Source of the DNA: Zopfochytrium polystomum
Taxonomy: Eukaryota; Chytridiomycota; Chytridiomycetes; Chytridiales; Chytridiaceae
Assembly (NCBI GenBank): GCA_025765615.1
Contig: JAIVFJ010000081.1
Coordinates: forward strand, 186,001 to 250,000
Reading direction: 5' to 3'
DNA length: 64,000 nt
The notes beneath the pieces were generated by a model. That model saw nothing but the letters and a program-made list of their open reading frames with translations. It was not told where the DNA came from and did no database searches. The position numbers and the translations under genes are program-made. This document shows, piece by piece, positions 10,796 to 21,712 of the stretch (within the stretch, counting starts at the first letter, position 1; the number at the start of each line of letters is the position of its first letter).

Positions 10796-11766
10796 GATGG
10801 AGTGGAGGGAGGGAAGGGTTGACAATTGAAGAAGACAGTGGGTGCGAGGCCACAGAGCGAGGGTAGGAGGCCTGGGAATTTGGTGGAGGGATCCATGGCG
10901 CTTGGAGTGCTTGTCAAATGGCTTGATGTACTTTGACTTCTCCCAAGAGACTGTATTGTTGCAACAGGGAATCAAATGAGGTGATGGGCGTCAAGGAGTT
11001 GATGAAAAGTGGTGACAAGGGTTTTATTGACAGAGGTAGCAGGGTTTTCACATGAGAGTAAGGTGTCATAAAAGGATTGGGGGATGAAGCCATGAAGGAG
11101 GAGGAGAAATTGATGTAAGATTGATTGTCAAAAAGAAATTGGGGCAGGCGAGCAGTAAATGGGATGGGCGTGGCGGGGAGTGACCATTTGGTGCAGGAGG
11201 AACAGCGGAGGAAAGAGTTTCAGCAAAGGTGTTGCGAATCAGAGCAATGGCATCAGCAGCTGCAGGGCATTGCCAGACATGCTCTGTGGTTTCCAAGGCA
11301 TGGTGGCATCAACGACAAAGGCCATTGGGGTAGACTGGAGGGTGCAGTGGTGTTGAACTTTTTGGGTGGGCAAAGTGTTGCTGAGAATTTGGAGTTGGTA
11401 CTGAGATGAACAGAGCCAGGGGGGGTGCCAAAGAAGGAAGAGGGTGCAATGCCAGAGTGGAGAGTGAGAAACGTGGGCAATGTGAGCAAAGGCTGAGGTG
11501 GTCAGATGAGCAAAATGATGAGAGAGACCTGTGAGGAGGTACAGTTGTCATCAAAGATGCGTGGTGAGCTTGCTGTGCAGATGGGGACTAAAGGAGTTTG
11601 AGGGGAAGAGTGTTAACCACTCCAAGGTTGTCAAGGCAAAAAGTGAGGGACAAGGGGGGACCTTGCAGTGATGATGAGGGCAGCAAGAAGGGCTAGCAAT
11701 TTCAGCAGTGGTAAAGAGGCAGAGAGTGGGAGGGTGAAAGAAAATTCAAAGTTAAGCTCAAGTCAA
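10796..11766 (-). mobile_element. LINE-A copy 1 (partial, minus)
   Basis: Reverse-complement homology to LINE-A copy 2 (about 21060-22700). The minus strand encodes METTEHVWQCPAAAD, a His/Cys-bearing finger typical of the C-terminus of non-LTR reverse transcriptases, followed by the same Pro/Ser-rich tail. The poly(A) 3' end is missing, and the copy stops inside the RNase H region. Confidence 0.8.
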
Positions 11767-12099
11767 AAAACAGCGTACTCAGGAGGGAGTTGAACCCTCA
11801 GGTCCTCCAACTGGGGCTCAACTTACACACACGGCTCTGTGAAACCTTAAGCATACTTTCACCAACAGCCACTCTCATCAGTCACTCCAGTCAGTATAGT
11901 CCACTTTCATGGGTGTCACTCAACTTAACCACGGCCCAAGGCAAGCACACCGAAGTTGCCTCCCTGAGTGGAATACTAGCCCTTCCCATTATTTGTACTG
12001 TCTCACCACAGCCAGCCACAGGACCATGACTAACTGAGCCAGGGGGTCCCTCAGAGGAGTGGCTGGGGTGTCCTTATCAGATGGTTTTAGACCCTTTCC

Positions 12100-12186
12100 A
12101 CTTTTTGCTTCAGTCCCCAGGATTCAAACCCAGGCCCCCCAGGTAGATACAGCAGGTGTTAGGCTACTGCACTAAGCTGCTCCTCC
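12100..12186 (-). repeat. tRNA-like SINE head
   Basis: Read on the minus strand this begins GGAGGAGCAGCTTAGTGC, with an A-box-like TAGTGCAGTAGCC, and 40 bases later has a perfect B box, GGTTTGAATCC. The acceptor ends do not pair, so this is not a functional tRNA. It looks like the RNA polymerase III promoter of a tRNA-derived SINE. Confidence 0.5.
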
Positions 12187-13462
12187 AAGAACAAGGGGCT
12201 CAACAGTGACGTTGCAAACTGCAGACCCATCTCTCTGTGCTCTAGGATGCAGCTTGTGTTTGATGGGGTGATTGCACCCCAGGTGGAGCACATGGTTGAA
12301 GGCATGATTCACAGGGCGCAGGGAGGTTTCAGGACGAAGTGATCCATCACGGACCAGGCCTACACTTAGCATGAGCTTCAACAGCCGAATCCCCGGATGC
12401 ATGTGGTTTATTTGGACATCAAGGGTGTGTTTGACTGCACAAACAGGAGTTTGATGTGGGACTCAATCTGTTTTGCCAAGAATGACAAGAGCCTGGAGTT
12501 TAGTAGGAACCAGTTGCTGCCAATTCTCAGATCTATGTTTGACTTCTACGCATGTCAGTTGCTGGTGCTTGGGGCCAAGTCTGCCTAGATCGAAGTGACA
12601 AGAGGATTTCTCCAAGGCACAGTGCTGTCATTGATGCTGTTTAATGTTGCCATCAACTCTTTGCCTCAGACATTGGCCATGTCCTTCAGCGATCACATGC
12701 TGACTTTCAATGCAACCTCACTGAACTTGCTGCTTTTTGCTGGGGACTCCTCCGTCTTTGAGATAGTGCTCCAGAGAATGCTGGACAGGCACTGCTCAGA
12801 TGTACAGACACATGGTGGAGAAGATTGCTTCAGACAGTCCTTGACAAAGTTTTCACTGGACTCCACAAGGGTATTCCAGATTTTTTGGACTCAGTGAGGA
12901 GGCTCTCCTTCATGGAGTTGCCGTTAGTGCTCCCCACGACCAAGGAGTATGACATTGAGCTGCCAGTTGTGGATACAAAGAACATTGAGGCTACTGACAT
13001 GTTGGCAATGCACAAGCAGGCTCTGGCGAGGTTTCAGCAGAAAGCCTCCCCTGGAAGTGCTAGAACGCATGGGCCAAGTGATTCGCTCTGGTGCAGCATT
13101 CAACAGGAAGTGGCTCAGACATTTGCTGGTGTGGATGGCTGGGATGATGGCTTTCCACCAAACTTATGCGCCAGACTGTGAGGAAAAATGCACGAGGAGG
13201 CACGTGCTGGAGTGTTCAGGGGTGGAGGAGAAACTGGAGCGGATGATCCTGAGTTTATATCCCACTGAGCAGCAGCGTGACTTGAACATCTCAGCTGTGG
13301 ACTTGAGCTTGCATTTGCTGGTCTTTTGGGCCGCCTACAGTGCAGATGATGAGGACAAGATTCCTGAGGAGACTTGCATTGCTTCAAAGAAGATGGGAAT
13401 GAAGCTGACTAGGATGATTGCGCAGATGTACATTGAGCGCAGAGGACTTGCCGATTTTCACT
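12187..13462 (+). mobile_element. LINE-B reverse transcriptase remnant
   Basis: This second, unrelated non-LTR retrotransposon shows reverse transcriptase blocks in order: CRPISLCS (about 12215), QGGFR, VYLDIKGVFDC (about 12405), VTRGFLQGTVLS (about 12595) and LLFAGDSSVF (about 12735). The catalytic ADD is changed to AGD. A C-terminal finger, CTRRHVLECSG, lies near 13190. In-frame stops and frameshifts (12588, 12897, 13181) show that it is dead. Its 3' side abuts an LTR-B fragment at 13463. Confidence 0.85.
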
Positions 13463-13650
13463 TGTAAGGCGGAACTGACTAGATAGCTGCAAGAGGCACA
13501 AGACAGACCTGAACCTATTGTGACTGTCAGTTATTGCTCTCACAATGCCCATGGGAGAGCAAGCCCATCGCCAATGCAGACCTGGGCGCTGACTTGTACT
13601 GTTGACAATACTCCGAGTATTAAGTGGAACATTAAGTGGAATGGGAACCC
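13463..13650 (+). mobile_element. LTR-B fragment (5' part)
   Basis: It starts TGTAAGGCGGAACTGAC and matches the first 190 bp of other LTR-B copies, through the CCCATGGGAGAGCAAGC and AGTATTAAGTGGAAC blocks. It is cut after the CCCAGTGTC block. Confidence 0.8.
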
Positions 13651-14340
13651 AGTGTCCCCCGGTTGCGCCTCGCACGCGTACTTGAACGGCTTGGTGGAAT
13701 TCTCAATCCTGCTGCTGATGGTGGCGAGTTCTGTTTTGCACAAGCTCCCTGGATTTGTTGGAATTGTTGGTCTGGCGCGAGAGCAGCAGAAACGCCTGGA
13801 CAAACGCCTTGATGTACAGGGTGTGCACCATGCTGTCGGTGGTGCTTTCCCGAACCGAAGCAGCCCAACGAGACCTCGGATCTTGACGTGGTCCTCGTAC
13901 TCTGGGCCTAGCTCTTTGATCAGTTTGAGCACCACTGCCGGCATGGAATGTCTGCAAAAGAAGAAAAAGAGAGGCGGCAAACGTTAACATCTCAAAATTC
14001 AGCAGCTCACATTGTTTCGCCGCACTGGCTGCTTATCCTGTCGAGCGCGATCTGTGGATCAGCGGGCGCGGCCGCGGGACCCGGACGTCCTGGCAGCAAG
14101 TAAAGGTTGTAGGAATGTCATGAAATCAAGAAGAATAACAAGTGCTTTTGTTGGAAAAACTGGTCGCAAAATTCAGATCACCTCCATTTTTTATGAACAT
14201 CGGGGTGTCAAAGTCAAGATATCAAAAGTGCCTTCACAATTTTTCGATATCACATCTCTATCTTTTGCAGGCATGACTGTTCTTCCTCCAAAGGCCGCAC
14301 AACAGACTGAAATTTTCACCACAGATGGAGAATAGACGAA
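13651..14340. other. Unidentified coding-like segment (minus)
   Basis: On the minus strand a stretch after a TTTTGCAG acceptor-like site encodes VVLKLIKELGPEYEDHVKIR. In another frame it continues as TTDSMVHTLYIKAFVQAFL, ending at a stop near 13703. The amphipathic, alpha-helical character suggests a real exon or gene relic cut by the LTR-B fragment, but I cannot assign a family. From 14012 to 14335 a plus-strand frame is open without recognisable similarity. Confidence 0.3.
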
Positions 14341-14687
14341 AGACCATGATTTGAACATTGGACTGAATGGGGGGGCAGCTGGGGCTCCGGCGATCGATTG
14401 TGGGGATCTCGTTGTTGTTTTTGTTTTATGAATCGGCTGTTTCGAGAGAGAATATTTAATTAGCTAGCCTCGGGTTGTCTGCCAATGACGTGATGGCGGC
14501 CATCGCCTCCTCACGTGGGGATGAAACGTGAGCCATCGCTCTGAAAACACTAAGAAAGGTGAAGAAATAGTAACTGATCTATAGAGCATGAATTTTGACA
14601 AACAACGAGGCTGATCTTATGAAAAGACCAAAACCATAATAAAACTCGATACTTCGATCCCAATCATCGCTCTACTTGGTATAATGC

Positions 14688-17464
14688 TCAATGCTCCGCG
14701 GCCGGTGCGAGAACGTCACGGCGATTGGCGCGCTTCTTTGGCCTTCCATTCTTCCGTGCTGTTGCGCTTATGAGAGGTTTTGATGGTGCGTTTGGCCGGG
14801 TGGTGGCGCCGCCGCCTTTTGAGGCAGGCACAAACGAAGTCTCCGAAGTAATTGATTTTGTAGTTGTGCCAATTGTTGCAGCCACGACCGGGGGCGATGA
14901 TCGATGGACCGGTGGCGCATCAAAAGTGAGGAAAGCTTCACTCAAAAACCTCTCGGATATCTCCCGCTCCTGGGTTGGCTGGTTTAAAAACTGGGCAGAG
15001 CGACTCTCATGCCAACTACCATCACATCCAGCCATCGCTTTCCTTCAAAGGTGAAGACCTGGGAATAATCTTGAAAGGCGGCGTTATTCATCAGAACCAG
15101 ACCGAGTTGGAACTTACCCGCTTCGTACCCAAGGACCATCTCTCGCAGACTGGCTTCCAGCGCTAGCAGCGTAGGAACGCCTGATCTTCTGAATTTTTCT
15201 TCCTCCACCAACCGAAATGAAGGCAAGAACAGACGGCGGGGGTCGGACGCATTCTTTTCAAAGTCAATGAGTTTCTGTTAAAACGGTTAGGGGGAGCCAG
15301 CTAGCAGCGCTGCACCTGAATGAACGCTCTCCTCTCGAGAATGGCTCTAAAAAGTGGGGCTTCTCGTGCATATCTCTCCTCTAACGATTTAATTTCTTCT
15401 TTGGCAAGGTCAAGTGTTAAAGGCGAAAACATATCTGTTTTGTTAGTCAGCGGCGCAATGTGTGCTGAAGGGCTACCGACTCAATTCAATCTCACGGTTG
15501 GCTTTCTCCCGCTCGTCCCTGGACAAATGGCAACAGTTCCATAACTCCTTCAGGCAATCTACTGCCTAAAAAAATTTCTTAACGCCATTTTGGATGAGAC
15601 CAGAACTACCTTCATCACTTCACCTTCCTTGATGCGTCTCCATTGTTCTCTAAGTTTATCGGAAAGCTCAACATACTTCTCGAAGAGTCAAACATTGGCT
15701 GCATTAGTGTACGACAAACCTCGCCTATTCTGTGAATATCCAAAGTAAGGTCTATTCGTTCGGCTGGCGGTGTGTCTAACTCTTCCCAGAACATCCGGAT
15801 TTCCTTTGTCAAGTATTGGCATTTTTCCAAGAGTTGGTTTCGTATTCCGGCCGCCTGCAACAAACGATTCTCCAGGGATGATATGAATTCCCTTGTGATC
15901 GAAAATGGCAATGGAAGCGGTGGGAGCAAAAGCAGTTTTGCCTGCGATAATAACATATCGTCGGGCGCAAGAACCGCATCTTCTTTCCAACTGGATTGAC
16001 AACTACCCTCAGCAGACGGCGAAAGAAGGCGAAGGTGGCCAGCTAGCAAAGAATCCTCCTCGCTCGCGGAGGGAAACCCAATATCCCTATATATGAGACA
16101 AAGCATGCTGACAGTAGTAGCAAGCTGAGTTAAACGAGTCTCCTAGAGAGAATCTTCAGCATCATCAAACCCGGCACAAAGCAATGCTCAACCTTCTCTT
16201 TCCGCAGTTCTTTAAGATTGGCAGCGCACACATCGATTGTTTCCTTTTGAAGGTCATCTTTGACATCCTACCGGCAACTGATTACAACAACAGCGTGGGA
16301 AAGTGCGAGCCAACCAGCGGAAATTCCTCATCAGCAAGATCTTCAAGGTCCGATCTCGAGTTTTTTATACTGCGTAGTAGGTCGTCCAATCGTAATCGGC
16401 GTTCATTGGCAAGCTCCGAGTAGTCTTTAGATAAGGGAAAGAGCTCGAACTGCAATACTCACCTTTTCCAGACTGTGAAGGTGAACCTTTAACATATCTC
16501 GCCTCCTATAAATGGAGCTTACTGATGCTGCCATTTGTGCCGCTAGCGGCCATCCCAAAAGCCTGCAAAGTTCAGCGATTTTGGTCTGCACGCCAATTAT
16601 TACTACGTCATCGTCTCCGGAATCTTGCCTCCAAGCTGTTCGTCTCTTTAAGAATGAGGTCCCGGCGGCGCATTTCCTCATCAATGAGTTTTTCTAATGA
16701 CTTGACAATCGGCTGGAATGCTTTTAGATATAACTCAGTTGCGCCCATTCTGGAGAGTTTACCTTCAGTGCCTCGTCGTTCAGCGCTGGGCCTTCTTCCA
16801 GTTCGATCGGAGAGAGTGGCCGCAAATCAGGAGGGATCGACTGTAAGAAAAAGTTCGCGCTAACAGCCTTTGATCTGCTAGGATTCATTCTGGACGTCCT
16901 CGTCGTGTCCTGAGGAGAATCCATTTCGTCTGACTCCAAGCCAGTTACTTCAGTCCAAAGTGCTTCGAGTTGAGACAACAGTTTCTTTGCCACTCGGATC
17001 ATCGGCATACGAGGGAATCGCTTCCAGTAAGACCCTCGGTTCCACAGGGGGGACTGTGGAGCTGAATGGTTGTGACGCGTCGAAAACTCCCGTCTTGTTG
17101 TCTGGATGGCAGTGGAACTGCCTGTGGACGACAGTCGTGCGGGAACACTCTCAACACGAGAATGACGGAGGGAAGGACTTGCATCCCGTGGGGCCAGTGG
17201 CTCTGCAGCTGTCCGGTTGGTTTGGTACACCCTGGACGGTGTGAATCTGGCAGACGCAGTGGCTGGTGCAGAAACTTCACGTCGCGGTAAACAGCCCCGT
17301 TGGTCAGTTGGCGAGTCAGCCACTTCGATGCTGTTCGTCGCTGGAGCTTTCGCAGTAGAGGCAGCCGTGCTGGCGGTGGAGGGACTACTTTCCAGAGCCT
17401 CTGCTACACGGTTGCCCGATGTCAAGGACCACTCCCGCACCGAAGTCGAACTGGCCGCAGCCAT
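14688..17464 (-). CDS. PRC1/Ase1/MAP65-like microtubule cross-linker
   Basis: Twelve exons: 17464-16763, 16712-16629, 16585-16463, 16413-16315, 16267-16193, 16142-15720, 15678-15610, 15547-15496, 15434-15316, 15274-15118, 15069-15020 and 14969-14688 (2235 nt, 744 aa). The family bundles antiparallel microtubules in the spindle midzone. The N-terminal 170 residues are Ser/Thr/Ala-rich and disordered. The dimerisation/rod region follows, with repeated heptad-type helices (KKLLSQLEALWTEV; LTKEIRMFWEELDTPPAER). The diagnostic microtubule-binding block is LIDFEKNASDPRRLF followed by EEKFRRSGVPTLLALE, equivalent to the FLEFERKASDPNRF stretch of PRC1. The tail is basic. Introns are 41-62 nt apart from a few longer ones. 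The second begins GCAAGA, making it a GC-AG intron. It sits between repeat blocks on both sides, and its upstream 50 bases are A-rich. Confidence 0.85.
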
Positions 17465-17913
17465 TTGGAAGACAAAAAAAAAAAGAATAAAAATAAAAAT
17501 AAAAGTATCAATGAAATTATTTGCGACTATGCTCCCTGGGTTCCAGGCCCAAGAGTCAGGGAAAGCAAATAACAGGCTAAAACTAACTTTATTGGGCTGT
17601 TGTCAAGGGGTGTTTTAACCCTACGACCTGCCTAGTCCACAAAGCATCCCTACTAATCTGTCTAGCAGGGGTCTTAATCACAAAGAATAAAAACATCAGG
17701 ATTTTCCCAGAGAACTAATTGCAGATTCCTTGAAATGAAATATTGCAAAACCCAGAAATCTTTGCCTTTAGAGACATTGAAGGAACACGAAGGCGTTTGG
17801 AACAGAAATAGATCAAATGAAGAAGATACATTGCTAGGTTATGGAAAGATGATACCTTAGCTCAGTGGGTTAAGGAACCTGACCACAAGGAAGTCTCAAG
17901 AACAACCCTTCAT
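17465..17913. other. PRC1 upstream region with tRNA-like A box
   Basis: An A-rich tract (17475-17515) lies directly upstream of the PRC1 start. Around 17857-17873 the sequence TTAGCTCAGTGGGTTAA resembles a tRNA D-arm/A box. The following 40 bases are interrupted by the solo LTR at 17914. Nothing else recognised. Confidence 0.4.
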
Positions 17914-18218
17914 TGTTATGAATCACCCTCTGGAAACCTCTGGAACCTTCTAGAATATTCCTTCCTGGAACGTTGTGGAACCTTCTGGAACCTTCTTTGC
18001 TTTCCTGACTTGTCTTGTTCTCATTGGTATCATTGGTATCATTGTATTACTAATTGCTCTTTCTGGAACTTTCTTTGAGTCTTGACAAGGAAGACTCTCA
18101 AAAGGTATAAAAGGGGGATGGGGGACCTGTCCCATCCCTCAAGTGAATTATTGTTTCAAATACAATCACTCCTCTCAGTTCCTTGTCTGCCTTGTCCTGT
18201 CCTGCCCTGTTCCTGACA
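17914..18218 (+). mobile_element. LTR-A solo LTR with heat-shock elements, copy 1
   Basis: A 305-bp solo LTR starting TGTTATGAATCACCC and ending GTTCCTGACA, flanked by a perfect 5-bp target duplication, TTCAT (17909-17913 and 18219-18223). Its 5' part (about 17929-17995) is a run of alternating GAA and TTC pentamers (GGAACCTTCTAGAATATTCC; GGAACCTTCTGGAACCTTC). Then comes a doubled CATTGGTAT (inverted CCAAT) and a TATAAAAG box at 18106. No internal retrotransposon domain adjoins it, so it is a solo LTR left by recombination. Confidence 0.9.
17929..17999 (+). promoter_or_regulatory. Heat-shock element cluster in LTR-A copy 1
   Basis: Inverted 5-bp units nGAAn repeated in alternating orientation, the binding pattern of trimeric heat-shock factor. 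At least two blocks of three or more perfect units lie about 110-175 bp upstream of the TATA box. Confidence 0.75.
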
Positions 18219-18469
18219 TTCATGCTCCGTGTTTGACAAGGAAATTTTTTCCCCCCCCTGTGTGTCTATTTAAAGGTATGCCAGAACGAAGAAGAGGAGC
18301 GAATGGATTCCTGAAAACACATACACTTTTTGGTGTCTACGTGCAAACGCCTCCAAATAATCTGGGTATTCACAATTACTTCCCTCTCAAAATTCTGATG
18401 GGTTCAGAGGGATAATCCTCTGAGGATTGGTTTGCAGTGCGGAAAACTCGTGTGGCCGTGAGGGGAAAT
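18219..18469. other. Short spacer, nothing recognised
   Basis: C-rich patch (18246-18260) and one short open frame. No similarity seen. Confidence 0.4.
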
Positions 18470-18647
18470 GAAGGGCCACGCTTGCCTAGCAACTATTACA
18501 GCATGCATTTCATCATTATGTATCAATAATTCATAACAGAGTTATTTTTGTTTTCTCTCCAGGTTGGGGAGAAGGACCACCCACAAACACACATCTCCAC
18601 TTCATTCACTCCTTCCACTCACTCACTCAGAGGAGACTGTTTACAAC
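18470..18647 (+). mobile_element. LTR-B fragment (3' part)
   Basis: It matches the last 175 bp of LTR-B: GCCTAGCAACTATTACAGC, ATTCATAACAGAGTT, GGAGAAGGACCACCC, ending ACTGTTTACA at 18647. The 5' half is missing. Confidence 0.8.
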
Positions 18648-19831
18648 TGGCTTTGTTTTCTCAATTCTCACCCCTCGTAATTTCCCTGTCCAATTCTTCA
18701 ACCCCCCACCCCCCTGTTTCTGTGACTGGCTTTGCGCTTGTCGACAACACCAACACCCTTTCCAGCACCTTGGAGGACCTTCAGCTCCAGGCCAACCTCC
18801 TCTTTGAGTACCAGTCACATAACAACATCAAGACTAACACCAAGAAAATCTTCTCTGCCGTCAACACCCTGCGATCAGCACCAACCACCGTCAACTGGGG
18901 CACCACAGCCCTTCCCATCCACCCCCCAAACACCATCTTTCAACACCTGGCAACTACTTCACAGCAGATGGTATGAGCTCAGCAGCACAGCAGCAAATCC
19001 TTTCCACCACTACCAATTTCCTCAACATTGTCAAGCACAAAAAGATGGGTGACAAAATTGCTTCTTACCTCATCCTTAACGTCCTCCTCCCACACATCTG
19101 CTTTTTGTGGAAAACTGCCATTCTCCCTGTACTTTCCTCGCAACCTCACCAAACTCTGTTGCAAAACTTTCAAACGTCTGGTTGGCTACTGCACCTCCTT
19201 TCTGAATGCTCTCCTCCATCACCCCATGACCCATAACCTCCCTGACGTTTACAGTGAATACTGCTCTGACATGATTGTTGACCTCAAACTCTTGCTTGAA
19301 CCCACCCACATAAGCCATATCATGATGCACTGCCTCCAACTTGACCTCACGTCTGGAACTCCATTTTTTTCACATCCCCTACCCTTGTCCCAGCCAAAAA
19401 AACACTTCACCAAGTCTCTCATTCCCCTCCTTTTTAACAACAAACATCCTTCCAATACTCTGGTCCACCCCTATTTTCTGTTCACACTCACTCCATCAAC
19501 TCATTAGTTCCTTGGCATATTTTTCTCAAAGTGTTTCCCTCTCTCTGTTCACACTCTCTCTTCTGTTTTGAACAACTTTTTGACCTCTGCCTAACCAGTC
19601 CCTCCAACAAAGATGGCCCTCTTCCTGACAAACTCTGTGAAGTGTACCACGTCATTAAGACTCTTCCCACCTTTGGCTCTCCAGTCTCTCACCACAGCCC
19701 TCCTGATGGTCCTCTTTACAATCCCTTTTACCCATCTTTTTTGAATCCCCTTCACCATCCCTCCCTTGCCTGTGGCAGTTTTTTCCATCTGATAACCCGA
19801 CCACAAGTGGAATTCTTCCGCATTGTTAACT

Positions 19832-20138
19832 TGTCAGGAACAGGGCAGGCCCGGACAAGGCAGACAAGGAACTGAGGGGAGTGATGATTGTATTGGAAAC
19901 AATAATTCACTTGAGGGATGGGACAGGTCCCCCATCCCCCTTTTATACCTTTTGAGAGTCTTCCTTGTCAAGACTCAAAGAAAGTCCCAGAAAGAGCAAT
20001 TAGTAATACAATGATACCAATGATACCAATGACAACAAGACAAGTCAGGAAAGCAAAGAAGGTTCCAGAAGGTGCCACAACGTTCCATGAAGGAATGTTC
20101 TAGAAGGTTCCAGAGGTTTCCAGGGGTGATTCATAACA
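19832..20138 (-). mobile_element. LTR-A solo LTR, copy 2 (minus)
   Basis: A 307-bp solo LTR running TGTCAGGAAC...GATTCATAACA on the plus strand (minus orientation). The flanking 5-mers TAACT and TCACT differ at one base, consistent with an older target duplication. It carries the heat-shock-element run at about 20056-20125 and the TATAAAAG box on the minus strand near 19941-19948. It is inserted into LINE-A copy 2. Confidence 0.88.
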
Positions 20139-20266
20139 TCACTGGACTCACACACTCCCAAACCCCAACTCCTTTCTCATCACTACTCCAGGCTCCCTGA
20201 ACGCCCTTCCTCCCACAATTTCCACTTGGTCCAATGCCTTGGCTGCCCCATTGGCTCCCCCCCCAT

Positions 20267-20712
20267 TGTTATGAATCACCCTCTGGAAACCTCTGGAACA
20301 TTCTAGAACATTCTTCCTTCATGGAACCTTCTGGAACCTTCTGGAACATTCTAGGACATTCCTTCATGGAACCTTCTGGAACCTTCTGGAACCTTCTAGA
20401 ACATTCCTTCATGGAACCTTCTGGAACCTTCTGGAACCTTCTAGAACATTCCTTCATGGAACCTTGTGGAACCTTCTGGAACCTTCTTTGCTTTCCTGAC
20501 TTGTCTTGTTGTCATTGGTATCATTGGTATCATTGTATTACTAATTGCTCTTTCTGGAACTTTCTTGGAGTCTTGACAAGGAACACTCTCAAAAGGTATA
20601 AAAGGGGGATGGGGGACCTGTCCCATCCCTCAAGTGAATTATTGTTTCCAATACAATCATCACTCCTCTCAGTCCCTTGTCTGCCTTGCCCTGTCCTGCC
20701 ATGTTCCTGACA
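20267..20712 (+). mobile_element. LTR-A solo LTR, copy 3, with expanded heat-shock array
   Basis: A 446-bp solo LTR flanked by a perfect duplication CCCAT (20262-20266 and 20713-20717). It is about 140 bp longer than the other copies because a 45-bp segment of the heat-shock-element region is repeated in tandem about three extra times (20308-20475). The TATAAAAG box is near 20597. It is inserted in LINE-A copy 2, about 130 bp from copy 2 and in opposite orientation. Confidence 0.9.
20281..20490 (+). promoter_or_regulatory. Expanded heat-shock-element array
   Basis: About 200 bp made almost entirely of alternating GAA/TTC pentamers (core GGAACCTTCTGGAACCTTC, closed by CTAGAACATTCC), in 45-bp repeats separated by TTCAT. 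I count well over twenty pentamer units, far more than a typical heat-shock promoter. Confidence 0.8.
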
Positions 20713-21301
20713 CCCATTCTCTTACCCCTGCAGCAAGCACATCTCCCTACAATCCAACTTCCCTTGCGCACTCCACCTACACAGTCCCCGTCAGCAGCTG
20801 CTCAACTGCTACTGCAACTCGACCCTCCCAGTCCATCTTCTTTGTTAACTGGCCTTCCCTGACCACTGTCTTCACACCCACACCTTTCCCACTCCTCACT
20901 TCCCACTGCTCCATTTCAATCCAGCTTCCTTCACGCATCCCTGCTTTCAACCAATGGATGTGCCCCTCCTCCCTGCTGCCCTTGCTCATACCCACCCATC
21001 CTTGACATTTGACGCTGATGGCTCCCTTCGCAATGAGGGCTTCATGGCTGGATGTGTTGTTTGCCTTGAGCTTAACTTTGAATTTTCTTTTGCCCTCCCA
21101 CCACTCTCTGCCCACTCCACCACTGCTGAAATTGCTGCTCTCCTTGCTGCCCTCACTATCACTGCAAAGCTTCCCTTGCCCCTCACTTTTCGACTTGACA
21201 ATCTTGGAGTGGTTCACACCTTTGAGAAACTCTTTCCGTCAAACTTCTTTAGTCCCCATCCACACAGCAAGCCCAACCCACCTCCTATCTCATATTCCCT
21301 C

Positions 21302-21712
21302 TAGGTGAAACTGACTGGTTAGCTGCAAGAGGTACAAGACGGACCCGAACCTATTGTGACTGTCAGTTATCATTCTCACAATGCCCATGGGAGAGCAAGC
21401 CACCACCAATGCAGACCTGGGCACTGGCTTGAACTGTTGACAAATAATCCGAGTACTAAGTGGAACAGAAACCCAGTGTCAACAGTTTTCCTCCTCCTCT
21501 GCTCAAGCAGATAATATAGGAGAGGTTTTTACCCTGTGCCAGTCACACTTGGCCTAGCAACTATTACAGCATGGATATCATCATTATGTATCAATTATTC
21601 ATAACAGAGTTTTTTCTCTTTCTCTCCAAGTTAGGGAGAAGGACCACCCACAAACACACATCTCCACTTCATTCACTCCTTTCACTCACTCACTCAGAGT
21701 AGACTGTTTACA
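21302..21712 (+). mobile_element. LTR-B solo LTR
   Basis: A 411-bp solo LTR inserted in LINE-A copy 2. The undisturbed version of the site is visible in LINE-A copy 3 (ATTCCCTCCATCG on the minus strand near 47610-47625). Comparison gives the 5-bp target duplication CCCTC on both sides and sets the element's ends (start T(GTT)AGG, end TTTACA). Other LTR-B copies start TGTTAGG, so this copy has lost two or three bases at its start. Confidence 0.88.

Noticed and set aside
13540..13990. Assignment of the minus-strand segment to a named helical-repeat family
   Set aside because: The fragment is too short and spans two frames. I could not find a splice solution or a diagnostic motif.
20440..20630. 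Small repeated ORFs of about 61 codons found in several places (for example 17950-18135, 58882-59067)
   Set aside because: They are the antisense or sense translation of the LTR-A sequence, repeated because the LTR is repeated.
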